DNA from: an uncultured Sterolibacterium sp.
Lineage (GTDB): Bacteria; Pseudomonadota; Gammaproteobacteria; Burkholderiales; Rhodocyclaceae
NCBI GenBank assembly: GCA_903904605.1
Contig: CAIVDC010000029.1
Coordinates: 1 to 64,000 of the forward strand
Length of the DNA: 64,000 nucleotides
Direction of reading: 5' to 3'
A model generated the notes under the pieces. It made no database searches. It was not told where the DNA came from and saw nothing but the letters and a program-made list of their open reading frames with translations. Positions within the stretch are counted from its first letter, which is position 1. Each line of letters starts with the position of its first letter. Both the position numbers and the translations under genes were made by a program. Shown here in pieces: positions 18,196-26,863 of this stretch.

Positions 18196-19796
18196 CCGGC
18201 CGCCCCGCAGCGCACTTGCCGCATCGTCAGCGATGGCCTCTTGTATGTCGCAATCTCGCGAAACTGGCCATTCAGGTGTTCCCGGCAGAAGATGGCCAGC
18301 ATATCGATTTTTCGTTGCGGCGCTATGATCGACAGCCCTGCCGGACTGCGCAACCGATCGACCAGGCCGGTGCCGGCGATTTCCTCGGCCGATCCCACCG
18401 AGTAGGGGGCAAGCGTCAGGGCGTCCAACGCATAGAGCCGGATATCTCGCTGACGCGGATCGGTGGACAACACCTGCAGCGCGAACTCATAGGGGAATTC
18501 GCCTCCCCAGGCAACGATGGGTTCGGCGGGAAGCGACGCGACATCCCTCTGTGCCTGCCGTGCCATGTGCTTTGAAGCGATGGCCTCGGGCACGAGGAGA
18601 TAGGCATTTCCGGCGCACGCCGCAAGGACCGCAAGGGCAGCGGTCCATCGTTTCACTCCGCTCGCCCGCCCGATCGCGAGCGGCATGACCAGCAGCAGAC
18701 TCACCAAAGGCACGTACACGCGCAGAATCCCGGGCCGCCCCGCCGCACCCAATGCGAACAAGGCGGCCAGACCGAAAGCCCAGGCAATGGCCGCGGACCA
18801 TCGCGGTATCAGGGCAAAAAGCACAAGCGCGGCGCAGAGCATGGGAAGCAACACGGGGTTGAAGAGCGAAGCAATGGCGGCAAAACCCGACTGGCCATAA
18901 TCCTTCAGGATGGGCGGCCAGCCCGACGCCACCAGCATGGCCGTCAGCGCTTTCGGATTGGCGATCTGGGGATCGACATAAAACCAGGCCCGTATCAAGT
19001 CGACATCGTTTTGCGAGTATTGCCCGCGAGCCAAGATCTCGGGGTATTGCTTCAGATGTTGGCCCGCACCGAAATCCGTGAAGGAAGCTCGAACAGGATC
19101 CAACTCCAGGAACTGCTGCCACTCCGGGCCCGTGTACGACCAGTGATCGAACGCCGCCGCCGACGCCATCGCCATTGCCAGCAACAAGACAGCGATCTTC
19201 ATCTGCCGCCGCTCTCTCAGAACTCGCCACGGCAGAAATGGCAGGGCGACCCCCAGCACCAGGAAGAATTCCTGGTCCCTGATCAGGTAGCCGAAAAAGG
19301 CCAGCAAACAGGCGACCACCAGACTGCCAAGCCCGCCATAGCGCGCATATACCTGCCAGCCGATGACCGCGGCCACTGTCAGAAGGCCGGCATTTACGGT
19401 GAACTGCGGAAACAGCGTCGGCCGCGCAATGAGCAGGGCAAGGGCAAGCGCGCCGAGGAGGCGCCCGGCGCCGAGTCGCAGCAGAAAATACAGCATCGCC
19501 CACCCGACCGAAAACAGGACGCCCACCGTGGCCAGCGAGTAGCCCAGCACGCCGTTGATCGTCGGTAAGCTGCGAACCAGGTAACCCCACAAGACATTCG
19601 AAAAGACCAGCTTGGGCGAAGCGTACGCGGCAAGCCCGTAGCCCTGCGCGATCATGGACATGCTGACGTCATCGTTCGTCTCCCAGCGCGGGTCAAGCGC
19701 CAGGCAAAGCGTGGCGATCAGCGCAGCAGCCAATACCAGGGAGAGAAACGCCGGTCGATCTTCCAGGGTCCGCAGAACAGCGAGCGGCCTAGCCAC
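18192..19796 (-). CDS. Polytopic membrane protein, putative GT-C-type glycosyltransferase
   Basis: This 534-residue protein has roughly ten to twelve hydrophobic helices and a soluble C-terminal section from about residue 420. An early acidic WETNDDVSM segment lies in the first periplasmic loop, where GT-C enzymes carry their catalytic aspartates. The gene starts with GTG, overlaps the EamA-like gene by eight bases and ends in GTGA overlap with the YfhO-like gene. I do not recognise a specific family. Function as the transferase using the lipid-linked sugar made by the neighbouring genes is inference. Confidence 0.62.
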   Translation of the reverse strand: MARPLAVLRTLEDRPAFLSLVLAAALIATLCLALDPRWETNDDVSMSMIAQGYGLAAYASPKLVFSNVLWGYLVRSLPTINGVLGYSLATVGVLFSVGWAMLYFLLRLGAGRLLGALALALLIARPTLFPQFTVNAGLLTVAAVIGWQVYARYGGLGSLVVACLLAFFGYLIRDQEFFLVLGVALPFLPWRVLRERRQMKIAVLLLAMAMASAAAFDHWSYTGPEWQQFLELDPVRASFTDFGAGQHLKQYPEILARGQYSQNDVDLIRAWFYVDPQIANPKALTAMLVASGWPPILKDYGQSGFAAIASLFNPVLLPMLCAALVLFALIPRWSAAIAWAFGLAALFALGAAGRPGILRVYVPLVSLLLVMPLAIGRASGVKRWTAALAVLAACAGNAYLLVPEAIASKHMARQAQRDVASLPAEPIVAWGGEFPYEFALQVLSTDPRQRDIRLYALDALTLAPYSVGSAEEIAGTGLVDRLRSPAGLSIIAPQRKIDMLAIFCREHLNGQFREIATYKRPSLTMRQVRCGAAG

Positions 19797-20166
19797 GGGC
19801 AGCCACCACCGTACCGATGACGATCAGCGCGATGCCGACAAGTTTCTGGATAGTCAGCGGCTCGCTGAGCAGCCACCCGCTCAACAGCAACACTGCGACG
19901 AAATTGAGGCTCATGAACGGATAGGCGTGGCTGAGCTCGAACTTCGTCATCACGGCCATCCAGGCCAGGGAGGCGAGAAAGGCCGCAACGAAGCCGGAGA
20001 ATATCGCCGGGTCGAAGAGCAGGCCAAGCAGGAATCTCAGCTTTTCGAAAGAATCCGCGGGCAAGGGACCGAAGTCACGAATGCGCCATTTGAGGATGAG
20101 CTGCCCGTAAACGGTAAACCCGATGGTGAGCGCGATGTAAAGGTAATCGAAGAAACGCGGGTTCAT
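19789..20166 (-). CDS. Small EamA/SMR-type membrane protein (ArnE/ArnF-like flippase subunit)
   Basis: The 125-residue protein has four hydrophobic helices, the second beginning around residue 50, and ends in IQKLVGIALIVIGTVVAA, a typical final helix of small EamA or SMR proteins. ArnE/ArnF homologues flip undecaprenyl-phosphate-linked aminoarabinose across the inner membrane. Encoded next to a polyprenyl-phosphate glycosyltransferase and GT-C-like proteins, it probably flips a monosaccharide carrier lipid. It has no sign of being a drug exporter, which usually stands alone. Confidence 0.78.
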   Translation of the reverse strand: MNPRFFDYLYIALTIGFTVYGQLILKWRIRDFGPLPADSFEKLRFLLGLLFDPAIFSGFVAAFLASLAWMAVMTKFELSHAYPFMSLNFVAVLLLSGWLLSEPLTIQKLVGIALIVIGTVVAARG

Positions 20167-20182
20167 TGAATGACAAGGGCTC

Positions 20183-20827
20183 CTAGGGATGCTTTCTCAC
20201 CAGAATCGTGAAATCGTAAAGATCGTAGTCATGCAACAAAGCGACATTGCGCGAATAGCGTCGCTTGCACAGATCGAACAGGACACAGGGGTCGGCATAA
20301 TAGAGATCGTCCCGCATCTTGTCCGCATCCGAATAAACAGTCAGGGAGTTGAATGCGAAGCCTTGGCGACTGGTTCGGTCCATTTCATCGAGCGTCGCTT
20401 CGAGGTAGTCGCGGCATTGTGCGTCGCTCCGCCCGAATCGCAGGTTGAAGATACCGCTGGCGATGCCGTAATCCGCCGTCTCGGGAGGGACGCTGGCAAC
20501 GAAGAACCGGCTATCCGACTTGTCGGCGAGGCGTGCCTGCGCAGCGAGAACCATACCCTCAGACACGTCGCAGCCCGCGTAAGTGAATTCCCGAAAGCGC
20601 GCTTGCAGGTAATCGTAAAGGGCGCCATAGCCGCAGCCGAGATCGTTCAGCGAAAACCCTTCCCGCTGGCGGATGATCTTGACCAGTTGTTCGAAGCGCC
20701 TGATCTGGCTTTCTTCGCCGTTCCAGCTGAGGCCGTGAGGCGTGGCCCCGTGCTCTGCCAGGCGGCCGGAATAGTAGTCGGCCACGGTCGTCAGGACGCC
20801 CTTAAATCTGTTCGCTGCGTTTTCCAT
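20183..20827 (-). CDS. Class I SAM-dependent methyltransferase
   Basis: The 214-residue protein has the SAM-binding loop NDLGCGYGALYDYL (motif I) around residues 66-79 and a following strand YAGCDVSEGM with the acidic residue that binds the ribose. The remaining motifs are weaker. Two starts are possible: TTG at 20842 and ATG at 20827; the ATG is preferred. It overlaps the upstream glycosyltransferase by 26 bases. A role in methylating the sugar handled by this module is inferred from position only. Confidence 0.8.
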   Translation of the reverse strand: MENAANRFKGVLTTVADYYSGRLAEHGATPHGLSWNGEESQIRRFEQLVKIIRQREGFSLNDLGCGYGALYDYLQARFREFTYAGCDVSEGMVLAAQARLADKSDSRFFVASVPPETADYGIASGIFNLRFGRSDAQCRDYLEATLDEMDRTSRQGFAFNSLTVYSDADKMRDDLYYADPCVLFDLCKRRYSRNVALLHDYDLYDFTILVRKHP

Positions 20828-21737
20828 AAATCTGCCGAACAATCGTATAGGGGCGCCGTTTGATCTCCAAGAACACTTTCGAGAGATAGATGCCGATGAT
20901 GCCGATGAACAAGATGATCCAGCCGCCCAACAACCAGATGGAGGCCATGATCGACGTCCACCCTATCAGAGGTTCTTCAAGGAAGAGCCATTGGAAAACC
21001 AGGAAGGCAGTATAAGCGCCGGCCATCAGCGAAATGGTCAAGCCGGTGTAGAAGATATAGACCAGCGGCGCACTGCTGAACGAGGTGACGGAATTCACAA
21101 AGAGCGAGACCTTGCGCCGGAACGTGTAGGTGGTTTCACTCGTACTATGCTTGTCGATGATCTGCGGATGCTGTTCGAAGCCGGTGATGAGCCACAAGCC
21201 GCCGATCTCGAATTCACGCTCGTCGTGGCGAAGCAGGGCGTCCACATAGCGGCGGGACATCAGTCTGGCGGTGACCATATTGGTCGGCAGGGCAAGACCG
21301 GTGAGCGCCCGGAAGAGGAGGTAGAACCATTGGCCGCTCCATCGTTCGAAAAAGCCGCCCTTGCGTTGCCGCTGCACGCCAAACACGACATCGCAGCGCT
21401 CCCGCGCCATTTGCTCGGAGAAGCTAGGCAGCCACTCGGGCTCTTCTTCCAGGTCGCTGTCGATCAGAAAGACCTGTGCCCCGCCGGCATGTGCCAGCCC
21501 CGTCATCATGGCCTTGTGGTGGCCGAAGTTGCGCGACAGATCGACCACGGTGAGATGCGGGTCCGATTCGCACAGGCGAACGGCCACCTCCAGGCTGTTG
21601 TCGGGGGAGCCGTCATTGACCAGGACGATCTCGTAGTCGTCTCCGGCGAGCAGACGCGCCGCCGCAGTCGCGCGGCCGCAAAACTCCTCGACATAGTGCG
21701 CCGACTGATAGAGGGTGGCGACGATGGAAAGCTTCAT
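20802..21737 (-). CDS. Polyprenyl-phosphate glycosyltransferase (GtrB/ArnC/DPM1-like, family 2)
   Basis: The 311-residue enzyme has the GT2 DPM-synthase-like layout: the start SIVATLYQSAHYVEEF, the ribose-binding EIVLVNDGSPDNSL segment, the metal site FLIDSDLEEEP near residue 95, and two C-terminal membrane helices (about 230-255 and 265-290). Such enzymes transfer one sugar to undecaprenyl phosphate for use in the periplasm. Overlaps with WbqC (ATGA) and with the methyltransferase show tight coupling. The sugar is probably an amino-deoxy sugar given the wecE gene at the end of the module, but this is inference. Confidence 0.88.
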   Translation of the reverse strand: MKLSIVATLYQSAHYVEEFCGRATAAARLLAGDDYEIVLVNDGSPDNSLEVAVRLCESDPHLTVVDLSRNFGHHKAMMTGLAHAGGAQVFLIDSDLEEEPEWLPSFSEQMARERCDVVFGVQRQRKGGFFERWSGQWFYLLFRALTGLALPTNMVTARLMSRRYVDALLRHDEREFEIGGLWLITGFEQHPQIIDKHSTSETTYTFRRKVSLFVNSVTSFSSAPLVYIFYTGLTISLMAGAYTAFLVFQWLFLEEPLIGWTSIMASIWLLGGWIILFIGIIGIYLSKVFLEIKRRPYTIVRQIYGKRSEQI

Positions 21738-22423
21738 GGGCGAACATTCTTCATGTAGCGCGGCGCATCCTTGCCGCAGTTGAACAGCAAATCAAGAATC
21801 GTGACCTCGTGGGCAAAAGCTCCCCAGAGCTGAGGGTATTCCGGATAGCCGGAGTAGTCCATCCACTCGAGCCTGATTCCACGCGCCGCAAAGACACCCT
21901 CTTCGATGTAATCCCTGGCGGCAGGTCCGGACAGATACGCCGTTCCGCCGGCTTGCGCGCAAAGATCAGCCAGGCGCTCGGTCTTGCCGTCGATCAAGGT
22001 GTAATCCCGGGAGTCGCTGATCTTGGTGGCGATGCCCAGGTAAGAGCACACCGTCTCGATCAGTTCGCGGTTGAGCGCCGATAGGCGGGTGTGCCTGCGC
22101 TCCAGGTAGAGCGGCGCAAACAGGGCGGCAATTTCTTCGAAGTGAGGTGCACGGCGGTAGTTGCTCGTGAGCGTCTTCCAGTGCTTCCCCTGCCACCGGT
22201 CAGTTGACAATTCCACGTCGCGAATGCATCGTCCGATGTCGACGCCGACGGGGATGCTGATCCACTCCAGGCCCTTCGGGGTCTTGATCTTGTTCCGGTT
22301 GCGCCAGTCGTTCTTGGTGAATTGCATGTCGTCGTAGAGAATGAGTTCATCCGCTGCGGCGATCATATCGAAATAGCCCTTCCACGGGAGGTAGTTGGAC
22401 TGAATGATGGCGACTTTTTTCAT
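21734..22423 (-). CDS. WbqC family protein
   Basis: This 229-residue protein begins KVAIIQSNYLPWKGYFDMI, the hallmark of the WbqC family, and continues with DDMQFTKNDWRNRNKIK and the later FAPLY segment. WbqC proteins occur in O-antigen loci near amino-sugar aminotransferases and are thought to act in acylation or modification of the amino sugar; the reaction is not firmly established. Here it is the first gene of a module that ends with the WecE aminotransferase, which matches that association. The ATG at 22423 is chosen over an upstream frame extension. Confidence 0.88.
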   Translation of the reverse strand: MKKVAIIQSNYLPWKGYFDMIAAADELILYDDMQFTKNDWRNRNKIKTPKGLEWISIPVGVDIGRCIRDVELSTDRWQGKHWKTLTSNYRRAPHFEEIAALFAPLYLERRHTRLSALNRELIETVCSYLGIATKISDSRDYTLIDGKTERLADLCAQAGGTAYLSGPAARDYIEEGVFAARGIRLEWMDYSGYPEYPQLWGAFAHEVTILDLLFNCGKDAPRYMKNVRP

Positions 22424-22576
22424 TGCGCGGCCTGCTTGTTTATAGCGCTGTATCGCATTCAAGGCGTTCGGTGGATTTGAGAGGCGTCGGTTTATCGACT
22501 CGAAAACAACCCACGAAAACCCGAAGGTAGGCTCGCTTCAACCTGTTCTGTGTCAGGAGGTTAGTGGGAAGCTGTA

Positions 22577-22605
22577 TTGACAATGTGTATGCGCCGCCCC
22601 ACAAT
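22577..22605 (+). promoter_or_regulatory. Sigma-70-type promoter of the DUF1778/GNAT toxin-antitoxin operon
   Basis: A perfect -35 hexamer TTGACA at 22577-22582 is followed after 17 bases by CACAAT (22600-22605), a four-of-six match to the -10 consensus. The predicted transcript starts near 22612, about 26 bases before the antitoxin ATG. Confidence 0.6.
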
Positions 22606-22626
22606 GTCGATTGTGTATTCATTGTG
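22600..22626. promoter_or_regulatory. Probable autoregulatory operator (CACAAT/ATTGTG palindrome)
   Basis: CACAATGTCGATTGTG is an inverted repeat (CACAAT, four bases, ATTGTG) covering the -10 element, and a further ATTGTG follows at 22621-22626. An ACAATGTGTAT copy lies just after the -35 element. Spaced short palindromes over a toxin-antitoxin promoter are typical binding sites for the ribbon-helix-helix antitoxin, which would repress its own operon. The binding itself is inferred. Confidence 0.5.
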
Positions 22627-22637
22627 AGGGCATCGCC

Positions 22638-22901
22638 ATGCGCGACATCGCCATTAACTTGCGGGCACGCTCAGAGCAGCGTGATCTGATCGACCGGGCT
22701 GCCAGTACGCTGGGCAAGAGCCGCTCTGATTTCATGCTCGAGGCCGCCTGCGAAAAAGCGCAGGCGATCGTCTTGGACCGCACATTTTTTTCGCTGGATG
22801 ACACGGCGTTCGCCCGGTTTACCGCCTTGCTGGACGCGCCGGTCGAGCCGAACGCTGCTTTGGATCGTTTGCTGTCGCGGCAACCTCTTTGGGAAAGGTG
22901 A
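22638..22901 (+). CDS. DUF1778 ribbon-helix-helix antitoxin (TacA-like)
   Basis: The 87-residue protein starts MRDIAINLRARSEQRDLID, a ribbon-helix-helix DNA-binding segment, followed by AASTLGKSRSDFMLEAA, the signature of DUF1778 antitoxins. Its C-terminal half (LDRTFFSLDDTAFARF) is the usual toxin-neutralising part. It lies before a GNAT toxin and the two reading frames overlap, the standard order for TacA-TacT pairs. GAGGG lies eight bases before the ATG at 22638; an in-frame upstream ATG at 22611 is less likely. Confidence 0.92.
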   Translation: MRDIAINLRARSEQRDLIDRAASTLGKSRSDFMLEAACEKAQAIVLDRTFFSLDDTAFARFTALLDAPVEPNAALDRLLSRQPLWER

Positions 22902-23386
22902 GCTTTGTGCAAGCGCCGACCCTGCTTCATGCTGGCCATGAGGTAGATACATTCGACTGCGGCGAAGCCGTCATGGATGACTGGTTGAAACGGCGCGCTT
23001 TGGCCAACCAAGCGTCCGGTGCATCGCGAACCTTCGTGGTTGCCGACGAAGCGCAGATCGTGCGCGGTTACTACGCGCTGGCAGCCGGGGCAGTGGACCA
23101 TGCGACAGCCAGTAGCGCAATACGCCGCAATATGCCGGATCCCGTACCGGTCATGGTGCTCGGCCGACTTGCCGTCGACCGCAGTCATCATGGCAAGGGC
23201 CTCGGTGCCGATTTGCTTCGGGACGCGATATTGCGAACCGGACGCCTGGCACAAGAAGTGGGCATTCGCGCGCTGGTCGTGCATGCCTTGAATGATCGGG
23301 CCAACGCGTTCTATCTTCATCATGGATTCAGCGAATCCGCCATCGATCCGTTGATTCTTATGCTGCGCATTCGTCCGGGGATTTGA
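22898..23386 (+). CDS. GNAT-family acetyltransferase toxin (TacT-like)
   Basis: The product (162 residues from this start) matches TacT-type toxins, which block translation by acetylating the amino acid on charged tRNA. Visible motifs are FDCGEAVMDDWLKRRA near the N-terminus, RTFVVADE, and the acetyl-CoA-binding region GRLAVDRSHHGKGLGADLL with the R/Q-x-x-G-x-G/A loop. The GTG at 22898 overlaps the antitoxin stop (GTGA); a GTG at 22907, with AAAGGTGAG just upstream, is an equally good start. The pair sits between two glycan modules and is likely an accessory insertion. Confidence 0.9.
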   Translation: MSFVQAPTLLHAGHEVDTFDCGEAVMDDWLKRRALANQASGASRTFVVADEAQIVRGYYALAAGAVDHATASSAIRRNMPDPVPVMVLGRLAVDRSHHGKGLGADLLRDAILRTGRLAQEVGIRALVVHALNDRANAFYLHHGFSESAIDPLILMLRIRPGI

Positions 23387-23423
23387 CGCAAAGGAACTCC
23401 CAATGCGGCTGCCGTTCACAACC

Positions 23424-25190
23424 CTAAGCATAGCCCAACTCGGCCGCGACCTGGCCGCAAACCCCGCCGATGGCCCGGTAATCGGCTTCATTCAGGATAT
23501 CTCGCTTGATCCGGGGTGAAGAAGGCGGGAAATCGCGCGCCAGGCGCAGTGCGGACGTCCCTGCAATGTTCTTCAGAATTCCGGACAAGGTCGATCGAGG
23601 ATCGGCCACCAGGTCCTCATACTTGATCAGGACGATCCGGTCGCGGTTTTCCAGCAGGATCTCCGCCAGATAGCGCCACAGCAGGGCACGCCTGAGCGCT
23701 TCGTCGTCGCTGGCCGCGATTTCGCGCAGCCGCTGGCGCTGGAATTCGGTCAGGAAAGGATCGTCCGGATGGCCTATCGGCAATGACCCAACCGACGCAT
23801 TCTTGAGGTGGGGAAACGTGGACTTCCACGAGGCGATCGTATCCAGCGGATGGCGGATGCAGGCGATAATCGGCGCAGCGGGCATCACCCGCCGCAAATG
23901 AGGCAAACGCGCCAGGTAAGCCAGGGTGTTCTTGGTCGCCAGCAAGAAGTCCGGGCGCGTCACCCGGGGCAGATAAGCCTCGACGCCGTCCACAACGGCA
24001 GTGTCCTCGATGAACTGGCCATTCTTCAGCTTGTTTTCTATCGCTTCGCCGCTCAGGATGCGGCTGCGCAGATCGCGGTAAATGAGTGGAATGCCCCAGG
24101 GCATGGCCTGCTGCGCCAGCGGCGCAAAGATCTCGCCCGGCTCGTTGATGACCACGCAATCCTCGACCCTGTTCAACTGGGCGCACAGATAGCTGGTGCC
24201 GCTGCGCGGCATGCCGGTGATGAACACTTCGGGGGCGGCAGCTGCGCTCCGATACGGACTGGCCGTGCTCTTGCCGAAGGACCATATGCGCGTGGATCGG
24301 GCCGCAGTCGCATAGGGCTCGAGCAGGGCCGCCCAGGCCTCCTGTTCAAGCATCATGCCGCCCAGGGCGGGATGGCGTTCGGCCAACGCCGCCACCAGGG
24401 CATTGGCCAGAGGCTCACGACGCAGCACCGCGGGGCTGTGGTAATGACAGAAGTACGGCAGTTCGGCGTTGTTCAAAGGCTTGAGGTGGGCCGGAAAGTT
24501 GAACCGCTCGTCCAGGCAATCAGCTGGCAGCCCCAACTTTGCCAGGGCCACCGGCAGCGCGATCTGGTCGAGCCAGGGGCGCTTGTTCGCCACGCCCTCG
24601 TCCGCATCGATCGCCCGGGCGACTTGAATCCAGGCCTCGCCCAGACCCGCCGCACGATGCACCGCGACCATGCCGGCATTGAAATAGGGAGGCATCAACT
24701 GCCCGGATACCGTCGCCGTCATGCGCTGTGCGGGCAAGGGCAAACCCAGTGCCGCGTAGCAGCGCTGCCATTGCTGAAGGTCTCGAGTAGCCGGGGCCAA
24801 GTCCGCAGGCTTGGCGTTGAAAGGCTTGTCGAAGCGCTCTTCGTGCCGGAACTCCCGCAGGCAAACAACATCGCTATCGAGAAAGACGATCTTTTCTGCG
24901 GATGTCTCGACGTTCAGGCAGGCCAGTTTGTTGCCGATCGGGTAACCGACGCCGATTGGGTTTTCGATGTCGACCAGGCGCACGCCGAGTTCGGCCAGGA
25001 GGTCGAGCGCAGCTGAAGACGGGCGCCCCCATACTGTTTCAGGCATGGGCAATGCGGCGACCAGTTCGAAGTCGCAGCGCAGGTAGTGCCGCAATGACGC
25101 GGCCAGCAGCAAGGACTTGAGCTCCAACTCGCCCTGCTGGGAGACGAAGACAAAACAGTAGCGGAATTCGACGGCCAAATTTAACTCCAT
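23424..25190 (-). CDS. Glycosyltransferase-sulfotransferase fusion protein
   Basis: The 588-residue protein joins two enzymes. Residues 1-275 look like a family 8-type GT-A glycosyltransferase with the metal motif FLDSDVV near residue 103, a GYPIGNKLACL segment before it and a FNAGMVAVHR segment after. Residues from about 320 form a PAPS-dependent sulfotransferase: 5'-phosphosulfate loop ITGMPRSGTSYL, and IACIRHPLDTIASW as the 3'-phosphate site. It could add a sugar and sulfate it, or sulfate a neighbouring residue of the glycan. It is a lone minus-strand gene, convergent with the toxin-antitoxin operon and downstream of a terminator. Confidence 0.8.
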   Translation of the reverse strand: MELNLAVEFRYCFVFVSQQGELELKSLLLAASLRHYLRCDFELVAALPMPETVWGRPSSAALDLLAELGVRLVDIENPIGVGYPIGNKLACLNVETSAEKIVFLDSDVVCLREFRHEERFDKPFNAKPADLAPATRDLQQWQRCYAALGLPLPAQRMTATVSGQLMPPYFNAGMVAVHRAAGLGEAWIQVARAIDADEGVANKRPWLDQIALPVALAKLGLPADCLDERFNFPAHLKPLNNAELPYFCHYHSPAVLRREPLANALVAALAERHPALGGMMLEQEAWAALLEPYATAARSTRIWSFGKSTASPYRSAAAAPEVFITGMPRSGTSYLCAQLNRVEDCVVINEPGEIFAPLAQQAMPWGIPLIYRDLRSRILSGEAIENKLKNGQFIEDTAVVDGVEAYLPRVTRPDFLLATKNTLAYLARLPHLRRVMPAAPIIACIRHPLDTIASWKSTFPHLKNASVGSLPIGHPDDPFLTEFQRQRLREIAASDDEALRRALLWRYLAEILLENRDRIVLIKYEDLVADPRSTLSGILKNIAGTSALRLARDFPPSSPRIKRDILNEADYRAIGGVCGQVAAELGYA

Positions 25191-25225
25191 CAGGCAAGAG
25201 GGTAAATTCTTGGGGCGCCAATGAA

Positions 25226-25249
25226 GAAGGGCGGCTTGCGCCGCCCTTC
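25226..25249 (-). terminator. Intrinsic terminator of the surface-layer-like gene
   Basis: A perfect ten-base-pair stem (GAAGGGCGGC / GCCGCCCTTC) with a four-base loop lies 22 bases after the stop codon of the surface-layer-like gene. On the minus strand it is followed by TTCATT, a modest U-rich tail. It separates this gene from the downstream sulfotransferase fusion. Confidence 0.72.
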
Positions 25250-25271
25250 CTTTGAAACGAGTACTTGTTGC

Positions 25272-26693
25272 TTAGTTGTTGGCGCCGTTGGACGTATCAG
25301 CGCTTAGGTTGGTCAGAACGCCGCCCGTACGCGCCAGGCCCTGCGCCCGCAGGGTTGCCATGGCACCGTTAACAACCACCCGGTAACGTCCGGTAGCCGG
25401 CGGCGTGATACCGCACGTGGACTCGATGGAAGCAACGCTGTTAACCATAGTACCCTGTGCGGCCAAAACACCCAAGGAACAAGTCGTGGCCAAAGCAGTA
25501 CCGGCTTCGTTGTAAACCGTGACCGTCACGGCACCTGCGGCCGGCGAATTGTTGTAGACGCGGAGGTAACCGGCATCCACATTCGTCGAAGGTGGCAGGT
25601 TCAACACTTCCGTGCTGGAACCGTTGCGCGTGATGGTGCCTATCGTGGTGCCGGCTGCGATCAGCGTGCTGATCTGGTAGGCGGAGCCATTCACACTGGA
25701 CGGATCGGTATTAGGAGTTCCTGTGACGCCCACCGTGATGGTCCCCGACGGAATGGTTGCTCCCGACACGGTCATGCACACACCGTAGGTATAGCCCGAC
25801 GTCGCGCCGCCGGCCGCCGGCGCAATTGCGCTGAAGGAAATGGTGCTAACGCCGCCCGCAGCACTCACGAGCTTCGTACCAGCGCACGTCGCTGTTCCCG
25901 CAGCGGCTGAATCGTAAGTGATGAATACGGCGCCCGAGGTGGCACCGGCGTTGGATGCAGCCAAGGGCGCACCCGCGAGCGAGATGGCAATGGCTGTTAC
26001 TGTTGCAGTCAAAGCCGTACCATTAGCAGCGTTACCGTTGCTCAGCGGCGTGGGATTCAAGGTAATCGAAAAGTTACCAATCTTAGCCGTCGTAGTGGTC
26101 GACCCGGTGTTCGCTGTCGTGCCGAAGGTGATGAAGCCGGTAGCCACCAACGCGGTGTTCGTGAGAGCCACCGCAGTATTCGTAAACATGCTCTGGCCAC
26201 TGTAGAGGGCAGTGCTATTGGTCGTGGACGGGGCCACGTTGCTGCCATATACGGCACTAACACTCTCGGTCAGTGTAGTAGGCCAGGTAGTGCCCAGCAG
26301 CGCCGTGCCGTTGGTGATGGTGCAACTTGAAATCTGAACTGAGGCAGAACTGGCGGTGACGATGAAAGTCGCGAAAGCCGTACCCACGCCGCCGGCTGCC
26401 ATCGTAATCATCCCTGCGGTCGTGACGGCACTAGTAAGGCCATTACACGCTAAGCTGGTATTCGCTATCGTTTGGAAGGACGCACCACTGGATAGCGAAA
26501 ACGTCAAATAGAGCGGGTTCGCGGTCGATGGTGCGAAGGATGTCGTTGGTGCGACCCAGGTCGCGCTTGCCAAGGAGGATGTAGCCGGAAGTTCCGAAGC
26601 ATACATTGTTGCTGCTGCATTCGCATTCGCAACTGCACCCGCTCCCAAACTTGCGGCCACTGCGATATACAGTGCTTTCTTGTTCATAGTCAT
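25272..26693 (-). CDS. Secreted surface-layer-like protein, Ser/Thr/Ala/Gly-rich
   Basis: The 473-residue product has a clear Sec signal peptide: KK near the start, a hydrophobic AVAASLGAGAVA stretch, and a likely cut after ANANA around residue 26. The mature part is dominated by Ala, Thr, Ser, Gly, Val and Asn with few charged residues, predicted beta-rich, and has six cysteines. This composition is typical of S-layer and other abundant surface proteins, but no specific family or anchor was recognised. AAGGAG lies nine bases before the ATG at 26693. The gene has its own promoter and terminator, so it is monocistronic and probably strongly expressed. The Maf glycosyltransferase gene lies directly upstream, making this protein a candidate acceptor. 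Confidence 0.78.
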   Translation of the reverse strand: MTMNKKALYIAVAASLGAGAVANANAAATMYASELPATSSLASATWVAPTTSFAPSTANPLYLTFSLSSGASFQTIANTSLACNGLTSAVTTAGMITMAAGGVGTAFATFIVTASSASVQISSCTITNGTALLGTTWPTTLTESVSAVYGSNVAPSTTNSTALYSGQSMFTNTAVALTNTALVATGFITFGTTANTGSTTTTAKIGNFSITLNPTPLSNGNAANGTALTATVTAIAISLAGAPLAASNAGATSGAVFITYDSAAAGTATCAGTKLVSAAGGVSTISFSAIAPAAGGATSGYTYGVCMTVSGATIPSGTITVGVTGTPNTDPSSVNGSAYQISTLIAAGTTIGTITRNGSSTEVLNLPPSTNVDAGYLRVYNNSPAAGAVTVTVYNEAGTALATTCSLGVLAAQGTMVNSVASIESTCGITPPATGRYRVVVNGAMATLRAQGLARTGGVLTNLSADTSNGANN

Positions 26694-26742
26694 GTTGCTG
26701 TTCTCCTTAAGGGGAAGTTTGTTAACTACCAATTTTTTAACT

Positions 26743-26754
26743 ACACACGTGTGT
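26743..26754. promoter_or_regulatory. 12-base palindrome in the 5' leader of the surface-layer-like gene
   Basis: ACACACGTGTGT is a perfect palindrome lying in the predicted leader about 50 bases before the ATG. It could be an operator or a small RNA hairpin. No known regulator site is claimed. Confidence 0.35.
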
Positions 26755-26863
26755 GAAACGGGCCAAGTCTAACTTGTTTCAATGGTCTTTGCCATCGCTT
26801 CTTAGCTGTCGACGGACCATTTCGGCAAACTATGGGCAACGGCCAACAACTCAAGCGGGTTGA

